A stretch of DNA of 64,000 nucleotides, taken from CAVVEQ01 sp963828855 (GTDB taxonomy: Bacteria; Chloroflexota; Anaerolineae; Anaerolineales; Anaerolineaceae). Location: contig CAWHGB010000008.1 in assembly GCA_963828855.1 (NCBI GenBank), positions 372,001 to 436,000 of the forward strand, given 5' to 3'. Of the stretch, positions 17,055 through 25,234 are shown in pieces. The position numbers and the translations under genes are program-made. The notes below the pieces were generated by a model. The model made no database searches. It saw only the letters and a program-made list of their open reading frames with translations, and was not told the DNA's origin. How positions within the stretch are numbered: position 1 is the first letter of the stretch; every line of letters begins with the position of its first letter.

Positions 17055-18488
17055 ATGACTGTCGCAATCTGGTGGATCCGCCGCGATCTTCGCCTGGAAG
17101 ACAATCCCGCTCTCGAACAAGCCAGTCGGAATGGTGCGGTAATCCCTGTTTTCATCCTGGATAACCACCTTCTGACGAGAAAGGCACCGCGAAGGCAGAA
17201 TTTCCTTTTTCGGGGACTTTGCCAATTGAATGATGATCTCCGAAATAATGGCACAAGATTGATCGTTCGCCGTGGTGATCCTCTGGCGGAGTTGACGAGA
17301 CTGGTCTCGGAGACAGGGGCAGAGATAATCAGCGCGGGGGAGGATTTCAGCCCGTACGCCAGGCTCAGGGATGAGAGGATAGGCAGGCACCTCCCCTTGC
17401 GTTTAACCCCGCATCTGACTCTGCACCACCCGGTCGATGTTCATAAAGTAGATGGAAATCCGTACACGATTTTTACCCCTTTCAAAAAGAAATGGTTGAG
17501 CCTGCCTCTCACCTGGAAGTTGATCCCCATCCCGAAAAATTGCTGGCACCCTGCCTCCGTCCTGGCTTCTGAGATAATACCCGCCGCAGATGAAGACGGG
17601 ATCTTCCCTGCCGGTGAAAAGCAGGCCAGGTTTCAGCTCGATGATTTTTTTCGCCGAAAACTGGATGAGTATGCGATCAACAGGGATCTGATGGCTGTGG
17701 AGGGAACTTCGCTGCTTTCGCCGTATCTCCGCTTTGGGATGATCTCCCCGAGCCGGGTTTTTGAGCTAATCTTCCGTAAAATCAATTCTACTGGGGATGT
17801 CAGGGAAAAGATGAACGCTGAAACCTGGCTGAATGAGTTGATCTGGCGTGAATTTTATCAATCCATCCTCTTCCACTTCCCGCAGGTCACCCGGACTGCT
17901 TTTCGTCCCTCGATGCGCGATATTCATTGGAATGAACCCGGGCAGGAACTTTCTGCCTGGCGGGAAGGCACCACCGGATTCCCCATTGTGGATGCAGGAA
18001 TGCGCCAGTTGGTCGAAACTGGCTGGATGCATAACCGCGCCAGGATGATCACTGCATCATTCCTGGTGAAGGATCTGCTTATCAATTGGCAGCTAGGCGA
18101 AGAATGGTTTTACGAGAATTTGATCGATGGCGACCCAGCTTCCAATAATGGCGGGTGGCAATGGGTTGCGGGAACAGGTACGGATGCCGCGCCATATTTC
18201 CGGGTATTCAACCCGGTCATTCAGGGAAAACGCTTCGATCCACTGGGGAATTACATCCGCCGCTGGGTCCCCGAGCTTGCCCGTGTACCATCGGAATACA
18301 TTCATGCCCCCTGGCTCATGCCGACCTCTGAACAGATACGAACCGGATGCATCATCGGCAAGGATTATCCTTTCCCGATTGTGGATCATGCCGTGGTAAG
18401 GGGAAGAGTAATGAGTGCCTACCGCGCTTCAGTACTACTTACCAATTCCCTCACAGACCACAATATTGATATTGAAAGAATCGAATAG
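17055..18488 (+). CDS. phrB: Deoxyribodipyrimidine photolyase (class I, CPD type)
   Basis: A 477-residue light-driven DNA repair enzyme that splits cyclobutane pyrimidine dimers. I choose ATG 17055 (MTVAIWWIRRDLRLEDNPAL) because this is where family homology begins; an in-frame ATG 27 bases earlier adds only unmatched residues. The N-terminal alpha/beta antenna domain covers about residues 1-130. The FAD-binding helical domain has the diagnostic WLNELIWREFYQSILFHFP, FPIVDAGMRQLVETGWMHNR, NWQLGEEWFYENLIDGDPA and NNGGWQWVAGTGTDAAPYFR. Trp residues of the electron-transfer chain are in place. A photolyase implies that the organism is exposed to light. Confidence 0.93.
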   Translation: MTVAIWWIRRDLRLEDNPALEQASRNGAVIPVFILDNHLLTRKAPRRQNFLFRGLCQLNDDLRNNGTRLIVRRGDPLAELTRLVSETGAEIISAGEDFSPYARLRDERIGRHLPLRLTPHLTLHHPVDVHKVDGNPYTIFTPFKKKWLSLPLTWKLIPIPKNCWHPASVLASEIIPAADEDGIFPAGEKQARFQLDDFFRRKLDEYAINRDLMAVEGTSLLSPYLRFGMISPSRVFELIFRKINSTGDVREKMNAETWLNELIWREFYQSILFHFPQVTRTAFRPSMRDIHWNEPGQELSAWREGTTGFPIVDAGMRQLVETGWMHNRARMITASFLVKDLLINWQLGEEWFYENLIDGDPASNNGGWQWVAGTGTDAAPYFRVFNPVIQGKRFDPLGNYIRRWVPELARVPSEYIHAPWLMPTSEQIRTGCIIGKDYPFPIVDHAVVRGRVMSAYRASVLLTNSLTDHNIDIERIE

Positions 18489-18496
18489 GAGAAGAG

Positions 18497-19492
18497 ATGA
18501 TCAGAAATCAATGGTATATCGTCTTGGATTCGAAAGAAGTCAAACAGGGAAAACCACTGGGGGTATTACGCTTGGGAGAGAAACTGGTTTTCTGGCGGAA
18601 TCCGGATGGTAGCGCAAATTGCATGCGCGATCAATGCCCCCATCTTGGTGCGCAGCTCAGCCAGGGCAAATTGGTCAGCGACAGGTTGAAGTGCCCGTTT
18701 CATGGTTTTGAATTCGACCCAAACGGTGCCTGCAGGCTGGTACCCTCCATCGGAAAGAATGGGAAAATTCCAAATGCGCTGGAAGTGACGACCTACCCGG
18801 TGCATGAAGCCCATGGATGGATTTGGATCTACTGGGGTACTCCACCTGAAGGGGAATTGGTACCGCCCAAATTTTACAAGGATATTGATGATAGGTTTAG
18901 TTACGGGAGTTTCCGCCAGGATTGGCCGGTACATTATTCCCGCATGGTTGAAAACCAGTTGGACGTGATGCACCTCCCTTTTGTCCACCATAACACTATC
19001 GGTGCCGGTGGAAGAGCACTCGTGGATGGTCCCCTGGTTAAATTGGATGACGGAATTTTGAAATTGTGGGTTTACAACCGCCTTGATGATGGATCATTGG
19101 CTCTTAAAGCTGACGAAATCCCTGAACCCAAACGGGAACCCTTCCTGATCTTCATATTTCCAAATTTATGGGAAAACCGGATCGGGGATGGAACCCGCAT
19201 CCTGATCGCTTTCGTACCAGTTGATGAAGAAAATGGCATTCTTTATGGAAGGTATTACCAAAACCAGGTAAAAATCCCAATCCTGAAGGATCTGGTGAAT
19301 TGGATCGGGATTCTGGGAAGCATCGTCATCGCTAACCAGGATAAACGGGTGGTCAGTAATATCCTTCCCAAGAAGACGGAACTAAAAAAAATGGGGCAGA
19401 TCCTGGTTCCGGGTGATCGGGCTATCTTATTGTACCGGGCTTACAGGCAAAAATTAAAGGTCCTGGCCAGACAGATCAGCGAAAAGGATTAA
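18497..19492 (+). CDS. Rieske [2Fe-2S] non-heme iron oxygenase, alpha-subunit type
   Basis: A 331-residue protein. The N-terminal Rieske domain carries the cluster ligands in DQCPHLGAQLSQGK and KCPFHGFEFDPNG (CxH, then CxxH, spaced 17). The catalytic domain has VENQLDVMHLPFVHH, giving the bridging Asp and the two His of the mononuclear iron site. Such oxygenases hydroxylate or demethylate aromatic or other rings using O2, fed by a separate ferredoxin reductase. No reductase gene is adjacent, so the electron donor must be encoded elsewhere. It begins eight bases after the photolyase stop with a GGAGAAGAG ribosome site, so the two are probably co-transcribed. The substrate is unknown. Confidence 0.85.
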   Translation: MIRNQWYIVLDSKEVKQGKPLGVLRLGEKLVFWRNPDGSANCMRDQCPHLGAQLSQGKLVSDRLKCPFHGFEFDPNGACRLVPSIGKNGKIPNALEVTTYPVHEAHGWIWIYWGTPPEGELVPPKFYKDIDDRFSYGSFRQDWPVHYSRMVENQLDVMHLPFVHHNTIGAGGRALVDGPLVKLDDGILKLWVYNRLDDGSLALKADEIPEPKREPFLIFIFPNLWENRIGDGTRILIAFVPVDEENGILYGRYYQNQVKIPILKDLVNWIGILGSIVIANQDKRVVSNILPKKTELKKMGQILVPGDRAILLYRAYRQKLKVLARQISEKD

Positions 19493-19517
19493 TGTAATTT
19501 TTAAAAGGAGCATACAC

Positions 19518-20717
19518 TCATGCTGGCTGGGCAACATCGATGGGTCGTTCCCCGGTTCTCCACAAATAAACCGCCAGCAAACCGGTCACGATCGCGCAAA
19601 AGATCCCGGGTGCACCGGCGCCAAATTGCTGCAGGAGGATGCCCCCCAGAACCGGAGAGATTACGCGGGTCATGCTTTCCAGGGATGCACCGATCCCCAG
19701 CATCCCGCCAACTTCATCCGGATGGACTGATTTACTGATCGAGCTATTGATCACCGTATTAAACACTCCGCCTGCAAAAGCAATTGGAATCAAAATGATT
19801 AATAAAACAGGCAAAGACGGTGCCAAAGCCCAACCCAATAACGATACAGACATAATCGCAATCGACCAAAAGATCAAGATCGCTTCCCGAAATCTTGCGG
19901 TCAGTAAACCAATCAGAAAACCCTGAACAATTACGGAAAGAACTCCCACATAAGCCAGTACATATCCGGTTGTCTGCGCATTCAATTTGAATTTATACAA
20001 TCCGTATAGTGCAAACACCGATGTGAACATTGAAAAAGCGATGGCAAAAAAGAACCTGGTGGAGAGCAGCGGACCAACATGCGGTCTTCTAAGAACCGAG
20101 ATCAGAGCCGGAATGGTGAAAGGAATCTGGTTATTCCGCTCCGACATGGCATCGCGTTTTTCCTTCGTGAGAGATTCGGGCAGCCAGAAGAACACAAGTA
20201 CCAGGTTAATGATTGCCAGGCCTGCAGCAACAAGCGCCGGAACCATAAATCCAAACTGGCTGAGAATGCCGCCCAGTGCTGGGCCGAAAATGAAACCAAG
20301 ACCGAATGCGGCACCAATCAAACCCAGCCCTTTGGCGCGGTTTTTCTCATCAGTGATATCGGTGATATACGCCTGGGCGACACTGATATTTCCACCAAAG
20401 AATCCAGCCATCGCACGGGCTATGAAGATCACCAGCAGCGTGTTTGCAAATCCCAGGATGATATAGGCAACGATGTTGCCAGCCAGGCTGACCAGCAACA
20501 CAAATCGCCTTCCAAGACGGTCTGAAAGTCTTCCCAAAATTGGTGCGCTGATGAATTGCAGGAGCGCATAGATTGCGACAAGCGCTTCGGTTGTGATCGC
20601 GTTCGCGCCGAAAGTTGTAGCATAGAATGGCAGCAGGGGCAGAATGATACTGAACCCGAGCAGATCGATGAACACGATAAGGAAGATGGAAAAGAGTTTC
20701 TTGTTTGACGAGATCAT
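19518..20717 (-). CDS. MFS efflux transporter, TetA-like
   Basis: A 399-residue protein with twelve hydrophobic segments. After the first helix (FLIVFIDLLGFSIILPLLPFY) comes motif A, GRLSDRLGRRFVLL, between helices 2 and 3. MAGFFGGNISVAQAYITDI then gives the motif C/D5 region seen in drug:H+ antiporters, and EKNRAKGLGLIGAAFGLGF follows. This layout fits the tetracycline/multidrug DHA1 branch. It is divergent from arsR with a 130-base gap, so ArsR could affect it, but no arsenic link is known for this family. The substrate is not assignable. Confidence 0.85.
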   Translation of the reverse strand: MISSNKKLFSIFLIVFIDLLGFSIILPLLPFYATTFGANAITTEALVAIYALLQFISAPILGRLSDRLGRRFVLLVSLAGNIVAYIILGFANTLLVIFIARAMAGFFGGNISVAQAYITDITDEKNRAKGLGLIGAAFGLGFIFGPALGGILSQFGFMVPALVAAGLAIINLVLVFFWLPESLTKEKRDAMSERNNQIPFTIPALISVLRRPHVGPLLSTRFFFAIAFSMFTSVFALYGLYKFKLNAQTTGYVLAYVGVLSVIVQGFLIGLLTARFREAILIFWSIAIMSVSLLGWALAPSLPVLLIILIPIAFAGGVFNTVINSSISKSVHPDEVGGMLGIGASLESMTRVISPVLGGILLQQFGAGAPGIFCAIVTGLLAVYLWRTGERPIDVAQPA

Positions 20718-20832
20718 TTATTCAAACCTGTGTTAGCCAAGAGTAAGCGTCAACTATATCCATATGTAAGTTATAAGTCAAACCTCTTGCATAAGATTCA
20801 GAATATGGTTTTTTCGGATTATTAATGATAGA

Positions 20833-20856
20833 ATATATTCAATATTATGAATATAT
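20833..20856 (+). promoter_or_regulatory. Inverted repeat overlapping the arsR start, likely ArsR operator
   Basis: Nine-base arms ATATATTCA (20833-20841) and TGAATATAT (20848-20856) flank six A/T bases. A possible -10 box TAGAAT lies at 20829-20834. The right arm includes the arsR start codon at 20847. Size and base content match ArsR/SmtB-family operators, which are A+T-rich imperfect 12-2-12 type palindromes. Repressor bound here would block the promoter until arsenite or antimonite binds ArsR. If TAGAAT is the -10 box, the message would be nearly leaderless. Confidence 0.55.
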
Positions 20857-21203
20857 CTTCGGTTGATCAAATTTCCTCCCTGCTTGGAACGATTGGTCCG
20901 TCACCCAGGTTATTAATCCTATTAGCTGTCGGAGATGCGGAACCATGCGTTTGCCACCTCGAAACCATTTTGGGTTGGAGACAGGCTTATTTATCTCAGC
21001 ATCTAATGGCATTACGAAAATCAAATATTGTGATTGCAAGGCGCCATGGAAGGAATATTCATTATCGATTGAGTGATCCAAAATATCTTGATTTTATTCA
21101 ACAACTTGCGACCATTCAGAATGTTGATTTACCCAAACTGGCCCCTTCCCCCGATTGTTGCTGCCCCAATTGCCGAAAAGAAAGGGGAGAGGATTGTCAT
21201 TAA
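20847..21203 (+). CDS. arsR: ArsR/SmtB-family metalloregulator
   Basis: A 118-residue winged-helix repressor. The region SPRLLILLAVGDAEPCVCHLE holds the C-V-C pair in the third helix that in ArsR proteins binds As(III)/Sb(III). It is followed by the recognition helix QAYLSQHLMALRKSNIVIARRHGRNIHYRLSD. A Cys-rich tail (PDCCCPNCRKERGEDCH) adds six more thiols and could form a second metal site, which is unusual. It precedes an arsenic operon by 103 bases and is divergent from an MFS exporter. The ATG lies inside the palindrome thought to be its own operator. Confidence 0.85.
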   Translation: MNISSVDQISSLLGTIGPSPRLLILLAVGDAEPCVCHLETILGWRQAYLSQHLMALRKSNIVIARRHGRNIHYRLSDPKYLDFIQQLATIQNVDLPKLAPSPDCCCPNCRKERGEDCH

Positions 21204-21306
21204 TTCTTCCCCTATTTGGACTAACCTGAAAACAAAACTTTGGCGATAGAAATGTTTGCCTATTAATTGAAAATTATTGGAGATAAGTAATCAAGGAGAT
21301 TTTTCG

Positions 21307-21750
21307 ATGGAATTAATGGAATTTAGAATCGATAAGTTTATTTTCCGGGTTGCCGATGATCGTTTTTATACATCCGAAGGGATATGGCTTAAATCCGAAA
21401 ACGATCAGGTTCAAATTGGGGTATCTGATTATTTTCAACAGCATAACGGCGATGTGGCGTTTGCCGAGATAAAGGCTGTGGGTAAAGAAGTGATCAAAGG
21501 CGCAGAGGTGGCGACAATTGAAACAATGAAAGTCAATGTCGAGTTGCCTTCCCCTATTACAGGCAAAGTCATTGAAGTAAATCCTGCGCTTGCCACTGCT
21601 CCGGAGGCTATCAACCAGGACCCTTATGGAACCGGTTGGCTGGTAATAATGGAACCAAGAAACTGGAATGTCGAAAAAACTTATCTTCTTGATCCACAGG
21701 CGTATTTTATAAAGATGAAAGCGGATGCGGAGCGTGAGGTAAATAGTTAA
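21307..21750 (+). CDS. Glycine cleavage H-like lipoyl carrier protein
   Basis: A 147-residue protein; ATG 21307 is preceded by CAAGGAG at the right distance. The core DRFYTSEGIWLKSENDQVQIGVSDYFQQ, AEIKAVGKEVIKGAEVATIE and ETMKVNVELPSPITGKVIEV is the GcvH hybrid-barrel. The Lys in ETMKV is at the lipoylation position, and the protein ends with the usual YGTGWLVIM strand. No gcvT, gcvP or lipoate ligase is near. Instead the stop overlaps (TAATG) the first of two DGC-domain genes in an arsenic operon. A lipoyl group is a dithiol and binds arsenite well, so a role in arsenic or sulfane handling is plausible, but that is inference. True glycine cleavage function is unlikely here. Confidence 0.8.
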   Translation: MELMEFRIDKFIFRVADDRFYTSEGIWLKSENDQVQIGVSDYFQQHNGDVAFAEIKAVGKEVIKGAEVATIETMKVNVELPSPITGKVIEVNPALATAPEAINQDPYGTGWLVIMEPRNWNVEKTYLLDPQAYFIKMKADAEREVNS

Positions 21751-22184
21751 TGCTAAAAGATCAAGACTCCACGAAAGTAATAATAGTCCCCTGCAGTGGG
21801 ATCGGTAAGTCCTTCGGATCTGTCAGCCGTGAAGCGGCTTATATCATAAACGAAGAACTCCGCCCGGACGCAACCGATATCGTTGCGTTAGCCAAACTTG
21901 TTATGAGGGAAGAGTCCGCGGTTTCGACAATTACAGGGAACCCGGTCATCACCATCGATGGCTGCAAGCTGGCCTGCGCCAGCAAGATGGTCAAAGAAAG
22001 CGGTGGGAAAATTGAGCAGCGGTTCGATGTCCTGGATGTTTACCGCCGGTATAAGAATTTCAGACCGGATGGAATTGCTGAGCTAAATGAAAACGGTGTA
22101 AAGCTCGCACATGCTCTGGCTGATGAAGCTGTTGTTACTATCGACGACCTTATAGCTGAAAATAGAGGAGACACAAATGCCTGA
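21750..22184 (+). CDS. DGC-domain putative zinc-binding protein (first copy)
   Basis: A 144-residue cytoplasmic protein whose ATG overlaps the H-like gene's stop by one base. It begins with VIIVPCSGIGKSFGSVSREA and has the name-giving TIDGCKLACASKMVKESGG, so three conserved Cys (CSG and DGCxxxC) could hold a metal or a persulfide. The family (PF08859-type) has no established reaction; members are found with thioredoxin and arsenic or redox genes. The second copy lies immediately downstream with an eight-base overlap, which suggests that the two form a heteromer. Confidence 0.75.
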   Translation: MLKDQDSTKVIIVPCSGIGKSFGSVSREAAYIINEELRPDATDIVALAKLVMREESAVSTITGNPVITIDGCKLACASKMVKESGGKIEQRFDVLDVYRRYKNFRPDGIAELNENGVKLAHALADEAVVTIDDLIAENRGDTNA

Positions 22185-22914
22185 TCTGCCGAAAAAGAAG
22201 GTCGGTATCGTCTCCTGTTCTGGTGAAGAGCTGTCTGAAGGAACGATCACCCGCCTGGCAACCCGAAAAGTATTGGATCAACTCCGCCCGGATGATACAG
22301 TCACCATCTGCCTGCCGCTCTTCCTCGCGGGTGGCGAAGGTGATCGGGCTTTTGCCAAGTTTTACCCGACCATCGCCGTGGATGGCTGCGAGCTGGGCTG
22401 TGCTGCGCGTGGAACCGAAAAGTATTCCAGCAAACCTGCTGCAAGTGTCATGGTTCGCGATGTAATAATGGAAAACGGGTTTTCACAACCGGAAGGTCGC
22501 CGTCGCCTTAATCAAGCTGGTGTGCAAGCTGTGGACGCCACAGCCTTAGAATTGGCAGCCTTAGTGGATCAATTGCTTGGAAAGCACTGGAACCGAAGCG
22601 CCGGTGCATTTGAACATATTGGCGTGGCTGTCCCGGTACCCGGGAATGAAACTGAAAAGGTTGCCCCCTGTTCCTGTGGTTCTGGCATACCCGTCCAAGA
22701 AGTTCAAATAAACGGTCAGAGAATCATCCTGATCGCCTTACCGCTTATCTTTGAGAATTTCCGGCGGGAGGGTAAGCAACCTTCCGCCATAATGGCAAAA
22801 GAATTGCTGGATACTGTCAGGCTCTATAACCAGGTTCCAGATGGAGCAGATGAAGATTATCTTCCTGCCATTCTGCAGGAATACACAACGTTCTGTGAAA
22901 AGAAGGAAGAATAA
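22177..22914 (+). CDS. DGC-domain putative zinc-binding protein with C-terminal extension (second copy)
   Basis: A 245-residue protein overlapping the first DGC gene by eight bases. The N-terminal half repeats the family pattern: KVGIVSCSGEELSEGTITR and TIAVDGCELGCAARGTEKYS. The extra C-terminal part of about 100 residues begins after APCSCGSGIPVQEVQINGQR and continues LPLIFENFRREGKQP, LLDTVRLYNQVPDGADEDYL. Its CSCGS adds a further Cys pair. I do not recognise this second domain. Duplication, tight coupling and extra thiols point to a metal- or sulfur-handling complex. Confidence 0.7.
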   Translation: MPDLPKKKVGIVSCSGEELSEGTITRLATRKVLDQLRPDDTVTICLPLFLAGGEGDRAFAKFYPTIAVDGCELGCAARGTEKYSSKPAASVMVRDVIMENGFSQPEGRRRLNQAGVQAVDATALELAALVDQLLGKHWNRSAGAFEHIGVAVPVPGNETEKVAPCSCGSGIPVQEVQINGQRIILIALPLIFENFRREGKQPSAIMAKELLDTVRLYNQVPDGADEDYLPAILQEYTTFCEKKEE

Positions 22915-23366
22915 TGAGCCAGACTGCCACCTACAACACTACCGTGAATTGGAAGGGGGAACATTGGGGGCATATTGTAATGGGCAATGGGCCGGAAATG
23001 GATTTTTCCGCACCACCGGATGCCCAGGGACACGCCGGCGTTCTCACTCCTGAGGATGCTTTTGTCGCAGCAGCAAATACCTGCATCATGATGATGTTCA
23101 TTTGGGCTACCGAACGTTACAAGCTTAATCTGATTTCTTATAATTGCCGCGCCGAAGGGACGAAGCTAATCGAGTTGGACAGGACAGAGATATTCACCCA
23201 GCTTCGATTTTTCCCCGAGATCCGCGTTTCGGCTGGTAAAGAAACAGCCGCGTTTATCCATGGAAGAATCCAAAAAGCACTTGCAGCGGCGCAAAAATAC
23301 AGCCTGGTCGCAAATTCTGTGAAGTCCGAGATCATTATTGAACCAAAGATTGACGTGGTTGCATAA
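22914..23366 (+). CDS. OsmC/Ohr-family protein
   Basis: A 150-residue protein with start ATG 22914 overlapping the previous stop (TAATG). The segments TYNTTVNWKGEHWGHIV, GVLTPEDAFVAAANTCIMMM, NLISYNCRAEGTKLIE and AAQKYSLVANSVKSEIIIE follow the OsmC fold. The two redox Cys are visible as NTC (helix) and YNC (strand). OsmC/Ohr proteins reduce organic hydroperoxides using a dithiol, and Ohr in particular is re-reduced by lipoylated proteins. That fits the lipoyl-type carrier encoded three genes upstream; a shared redox cycle is a reasonable inference but unproven. Confidence 0.8.
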   Translation: MSQTATYNTTVNWKGEHWGHIVMGNGPEMDFSAPPDAQGHAGVLTPEDAFVAAANTCIMMMFIWATERYKLNLISYNCRAEGTKLIELDRTEIFTQLRFFPEIRVSAGKETAAFIHGRIQKALAAAQKYSLVANSVKSEIIIEPKIDVVA

Positions 23367-23430
23367 TGAAGCGCGTTAACGAATAGTTCTTAGAAAACAA
23401 AAATCAAAACACCAAAGGAGAAAAGAAATC

Positions 23431-23680
23431 ATGCTTTCAATCAAAGTTCTTGGGTTCCGGTTGTCAGAATTGCCAGACGCTGGCAGCATTAACCAAACAT
23501 GCTGTTGAGTATCTGGCGATAGATGCGACAATTGAAAAGGTAACGGATCATGCTGAAATCGGAAAGTACAAGATTCTGGCGACACCAGGTTTGGTTATAA
23601 ATGAGAAGGTGGTATCTGCAGGCCGGGTCCCAAGCGAAGCTGAGATAACGACCATGCTCACAACAGCTCTTGGAGGCCCA
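23431..23680 (+). CDS. Small thioredoxin-like redox-active disulfide protein (frameshift near start)
   Basis: AAAGGAG precedes an ATG at 23431 that reads MLSIKVLG. One G too many at 23,452-23,454 then breaks the frame. With it removed the protein continues GSGCQNCQTLAALTKHAVEY, KVTDHAEIGKYKILATPGLV and INEKVVSAGRVPSEAEITTM, about 83 residues. The CxxC (C-Q-N-C) followed later by a cis-Pro TPG is the pattern of the small redox-active disulfide protein family (thioredoxin_3). No stop separates it from arsC, so as sequenced the two are in one frame, either as a true fusion or because a stop was lost. It is probably the electron donor for arsenate reductase. Confidence 0.7.
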
Positions 23681-24082
23681 ATGAAAAAGAAAGTCTTGTT
23701 TCTTTGCACTGGCAACTCCTGCCGTTCCCAGATGGCGGAAGCCATCGTCAATGCCCGCTTTGGTGACAAGTGGGATGCGATCAGCGCCGGAACCAAGCCG
23801 ACGGGGATTGTCCACCCCCTGGCGATCGAAGTCCTCCAGGAAATCGGTATCAAGCATACCGGCGAATCCAAACCGGTGGATGTTTTTTATGAAACGAGCT
23901 TTGACCTGGTGGTCACGGTCTGCGATTCCGCCGCGGAGGAATGCCCGGTCTGGCTTGGTAAAGGGAAACGGGTTCATCACAGTTTTCCAGACCCTGCAAT
24001 AACCGGTGATATCAACGATTTTCGTTCCATAAGAGATGAAATGATCGTGGAGATTCCAGTAATACTGGCAAAATTCGAATAG
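23681..24082 (+). CDS. arsC: Arsenate reductase, low-molecular-weight phosphatase type
   Basis: A 133-residue thioredoxin-coupled arsenate reductase, which converts As(V) to As(III). The catalytic P-loop is at the N-terminus (KVLFLCTGNSCRSQMAEAIV, CxxxxSCR type). The resolving Cys pair lies in VVTVCDSAAEECPVW, and HHSFPDPA has the general-acid Asp. ATG 23681 has GGAGG six bases upstream, so independent translation is likely even though the upstream thioredoxin-like sequence is in the same frame without a stop. Length from this ATG equals the normal family size. It lies eight bases before the arsenite exporter gene. Confidence 0.88.
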   Translation: MKKKVLFLCTGNSCRSQMAEAIVNARFGDKWDAISAGTKPTGIVHPLAIEVLQEIGIKHTGESKPVDVFYETSFDLVVTVCDSAAEECPVWLGKGKRVHHSFPDPAITGDINDFRSIRDEMIVEIPVILAKFE

Positions 24083-24090
24083 GAGACATC

Positions 24091-25149
24091 ATGGCAGAAC
24101 AACCCACAAAAAAACTCTCATTCCTGAACCGTTACCTGACCCTGTGGATCTTCCTGGCGATGGCAGCCGGAGTGGCCATCGGGTATTTCTTCCCCGCTCA
24201 GGTACAAGCTTGGAACCAATCCGTCTCTGTGGGAACTACCAATATTCCCATCGCCATCGGGTTGATCCTGATGATGTACCCTCCGCTGGCAAAAGTCCGT
24301 TACGAAGAACTGGGGGATGTTTTCCGAGACCGTAAAGTTCTGAGTCTATCCCTGGTGCAAAACTGGATCATCGGCCCTATCCTGATGTTCATCCTGGCAG
24401 TCGTTTTCCTGCACGATTACCCCGAGTTTATGTATGGCTTGATCCTGATCGGCCTGGCGCGCTGCATCGCCATGGTCATCGTCTGGAACGAGCTCGCTAA
24501 GGGTGATAACGAGTACGCAGCCGGTCTGGTGGCCTTCAACAGCATTTTTCAGGTTCTCTTTTATAGCGTCTACGCCTATGTTTTCATCACAGTCCTGCCC
24601 ACCTGGTTTGGCTTTCCCGGTACCTCCGTGCCGATCACAATGGGTGAAATTGCGAAGAGCGTATTCATTTACCTGGGCATCCCCTTTCTCGCCGGATTCT
24701 TCAGCCATTATTTTCTTATCCGGGCTAAGGGGAAGGAATGGTACTATCACAAATTCATCCCCAAGATCAGCCCGATCACCCTGGTCGCACTGCTTTTCAC
24801 AATTGTGGTCATGTTCTCTCTCAAGGGTGAATATATCGTCAAATTCCCGATGGATGTCGTTCGCATTGCCATCCCCCTGCTGATCTATTTCGTCGTGATG
24901 TTCTTCACCAGTTTCTTCATGGGAAAGTCAATTGGAGCAAACTATAAAAAGACGGTCACTCTTGCATTCACCGCAGCCAGCAACAATTTTGAGCTCGCCA
25001 TCGCTGTGGCTGTGGCAGTGTTCGGAATCTCCTCTGGGGAGGCATTCGCAGCTGTGATCGGACCCCTTGTGGAAGTTCCGGTGATGATCCTCCTGGTCAA
25101 TGCCGCCTTTAGATTGAAAAAACGGTATTTCCCCTTGGAAGGAGCATAA
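24091..25149 (+). CDS. acr3: ACR3-family arsenite efflux transporter
   Basis: A 352-residue membrane protein with ten hydrophobic segments, the ACR3 size. AGGAG lies before the ATG. Family landmarks are SFLNRYLTLWIFLAMAAGVA at the N-terminus and LILMMYPPLAKVRYEELGDV. GLILIGLARCIAMVIVWNEL contains the essential Cys in the fourth helix, and TLAFTAASNNFELAIAVAVA with FGISSGEAFAAVIGPLVEVP follow. It exports arsenite (H+ antiport) after ArsC reduces arsenate. It follows arsC by eight bases and closes the resistance pathway that arsR would regulate. Confidence 0.93.
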   Translation: MAEQPTKKLSFLNRYLTLWIFLAMAAGVAIGYFFPAQVQAWNQSVSVGTTNIPIAIGLILMMYPPLAKVRYEELGDVFRDRKVLSLSLVQNWIIGPILMFILAVVFLHDYPEFMYGLILIGLARCIAMVIVWNELAKGDNEYAAGLVAFNSIFQVLFYSVYAYVFITVLPTWFGFPGTSVPITMGEIAKSVFIYLGIPFLAGFFSHYFLIRAKGKEWYYHKFIPKISPITLVALLFTIVVMFSLKGEYIVKFPMDVVRIAIPLLIYFVVMFFTSFFMGKSIGANYKKTVTLAFTAASNNFELAIAVAVAVFGISSGEAFAAVIGPLVEVPVMILLVNAAFRLKKRYFPLEGA

Positions 25150-25234
25150 GAAGAATCAGTTCCTGTGGTTGTAACTTATCCATCATGGATGTATGATGAA
25201 AATAAGATATAAATCCGTTTCAGGAGGCGAGCTG

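Noticed and set aside
21307..21750. Calling the H-like protein a glycine cleavage component.
   Set aside because: No gcvT, gcvP or lpd nearby; it is embedded in an arsenic operon.
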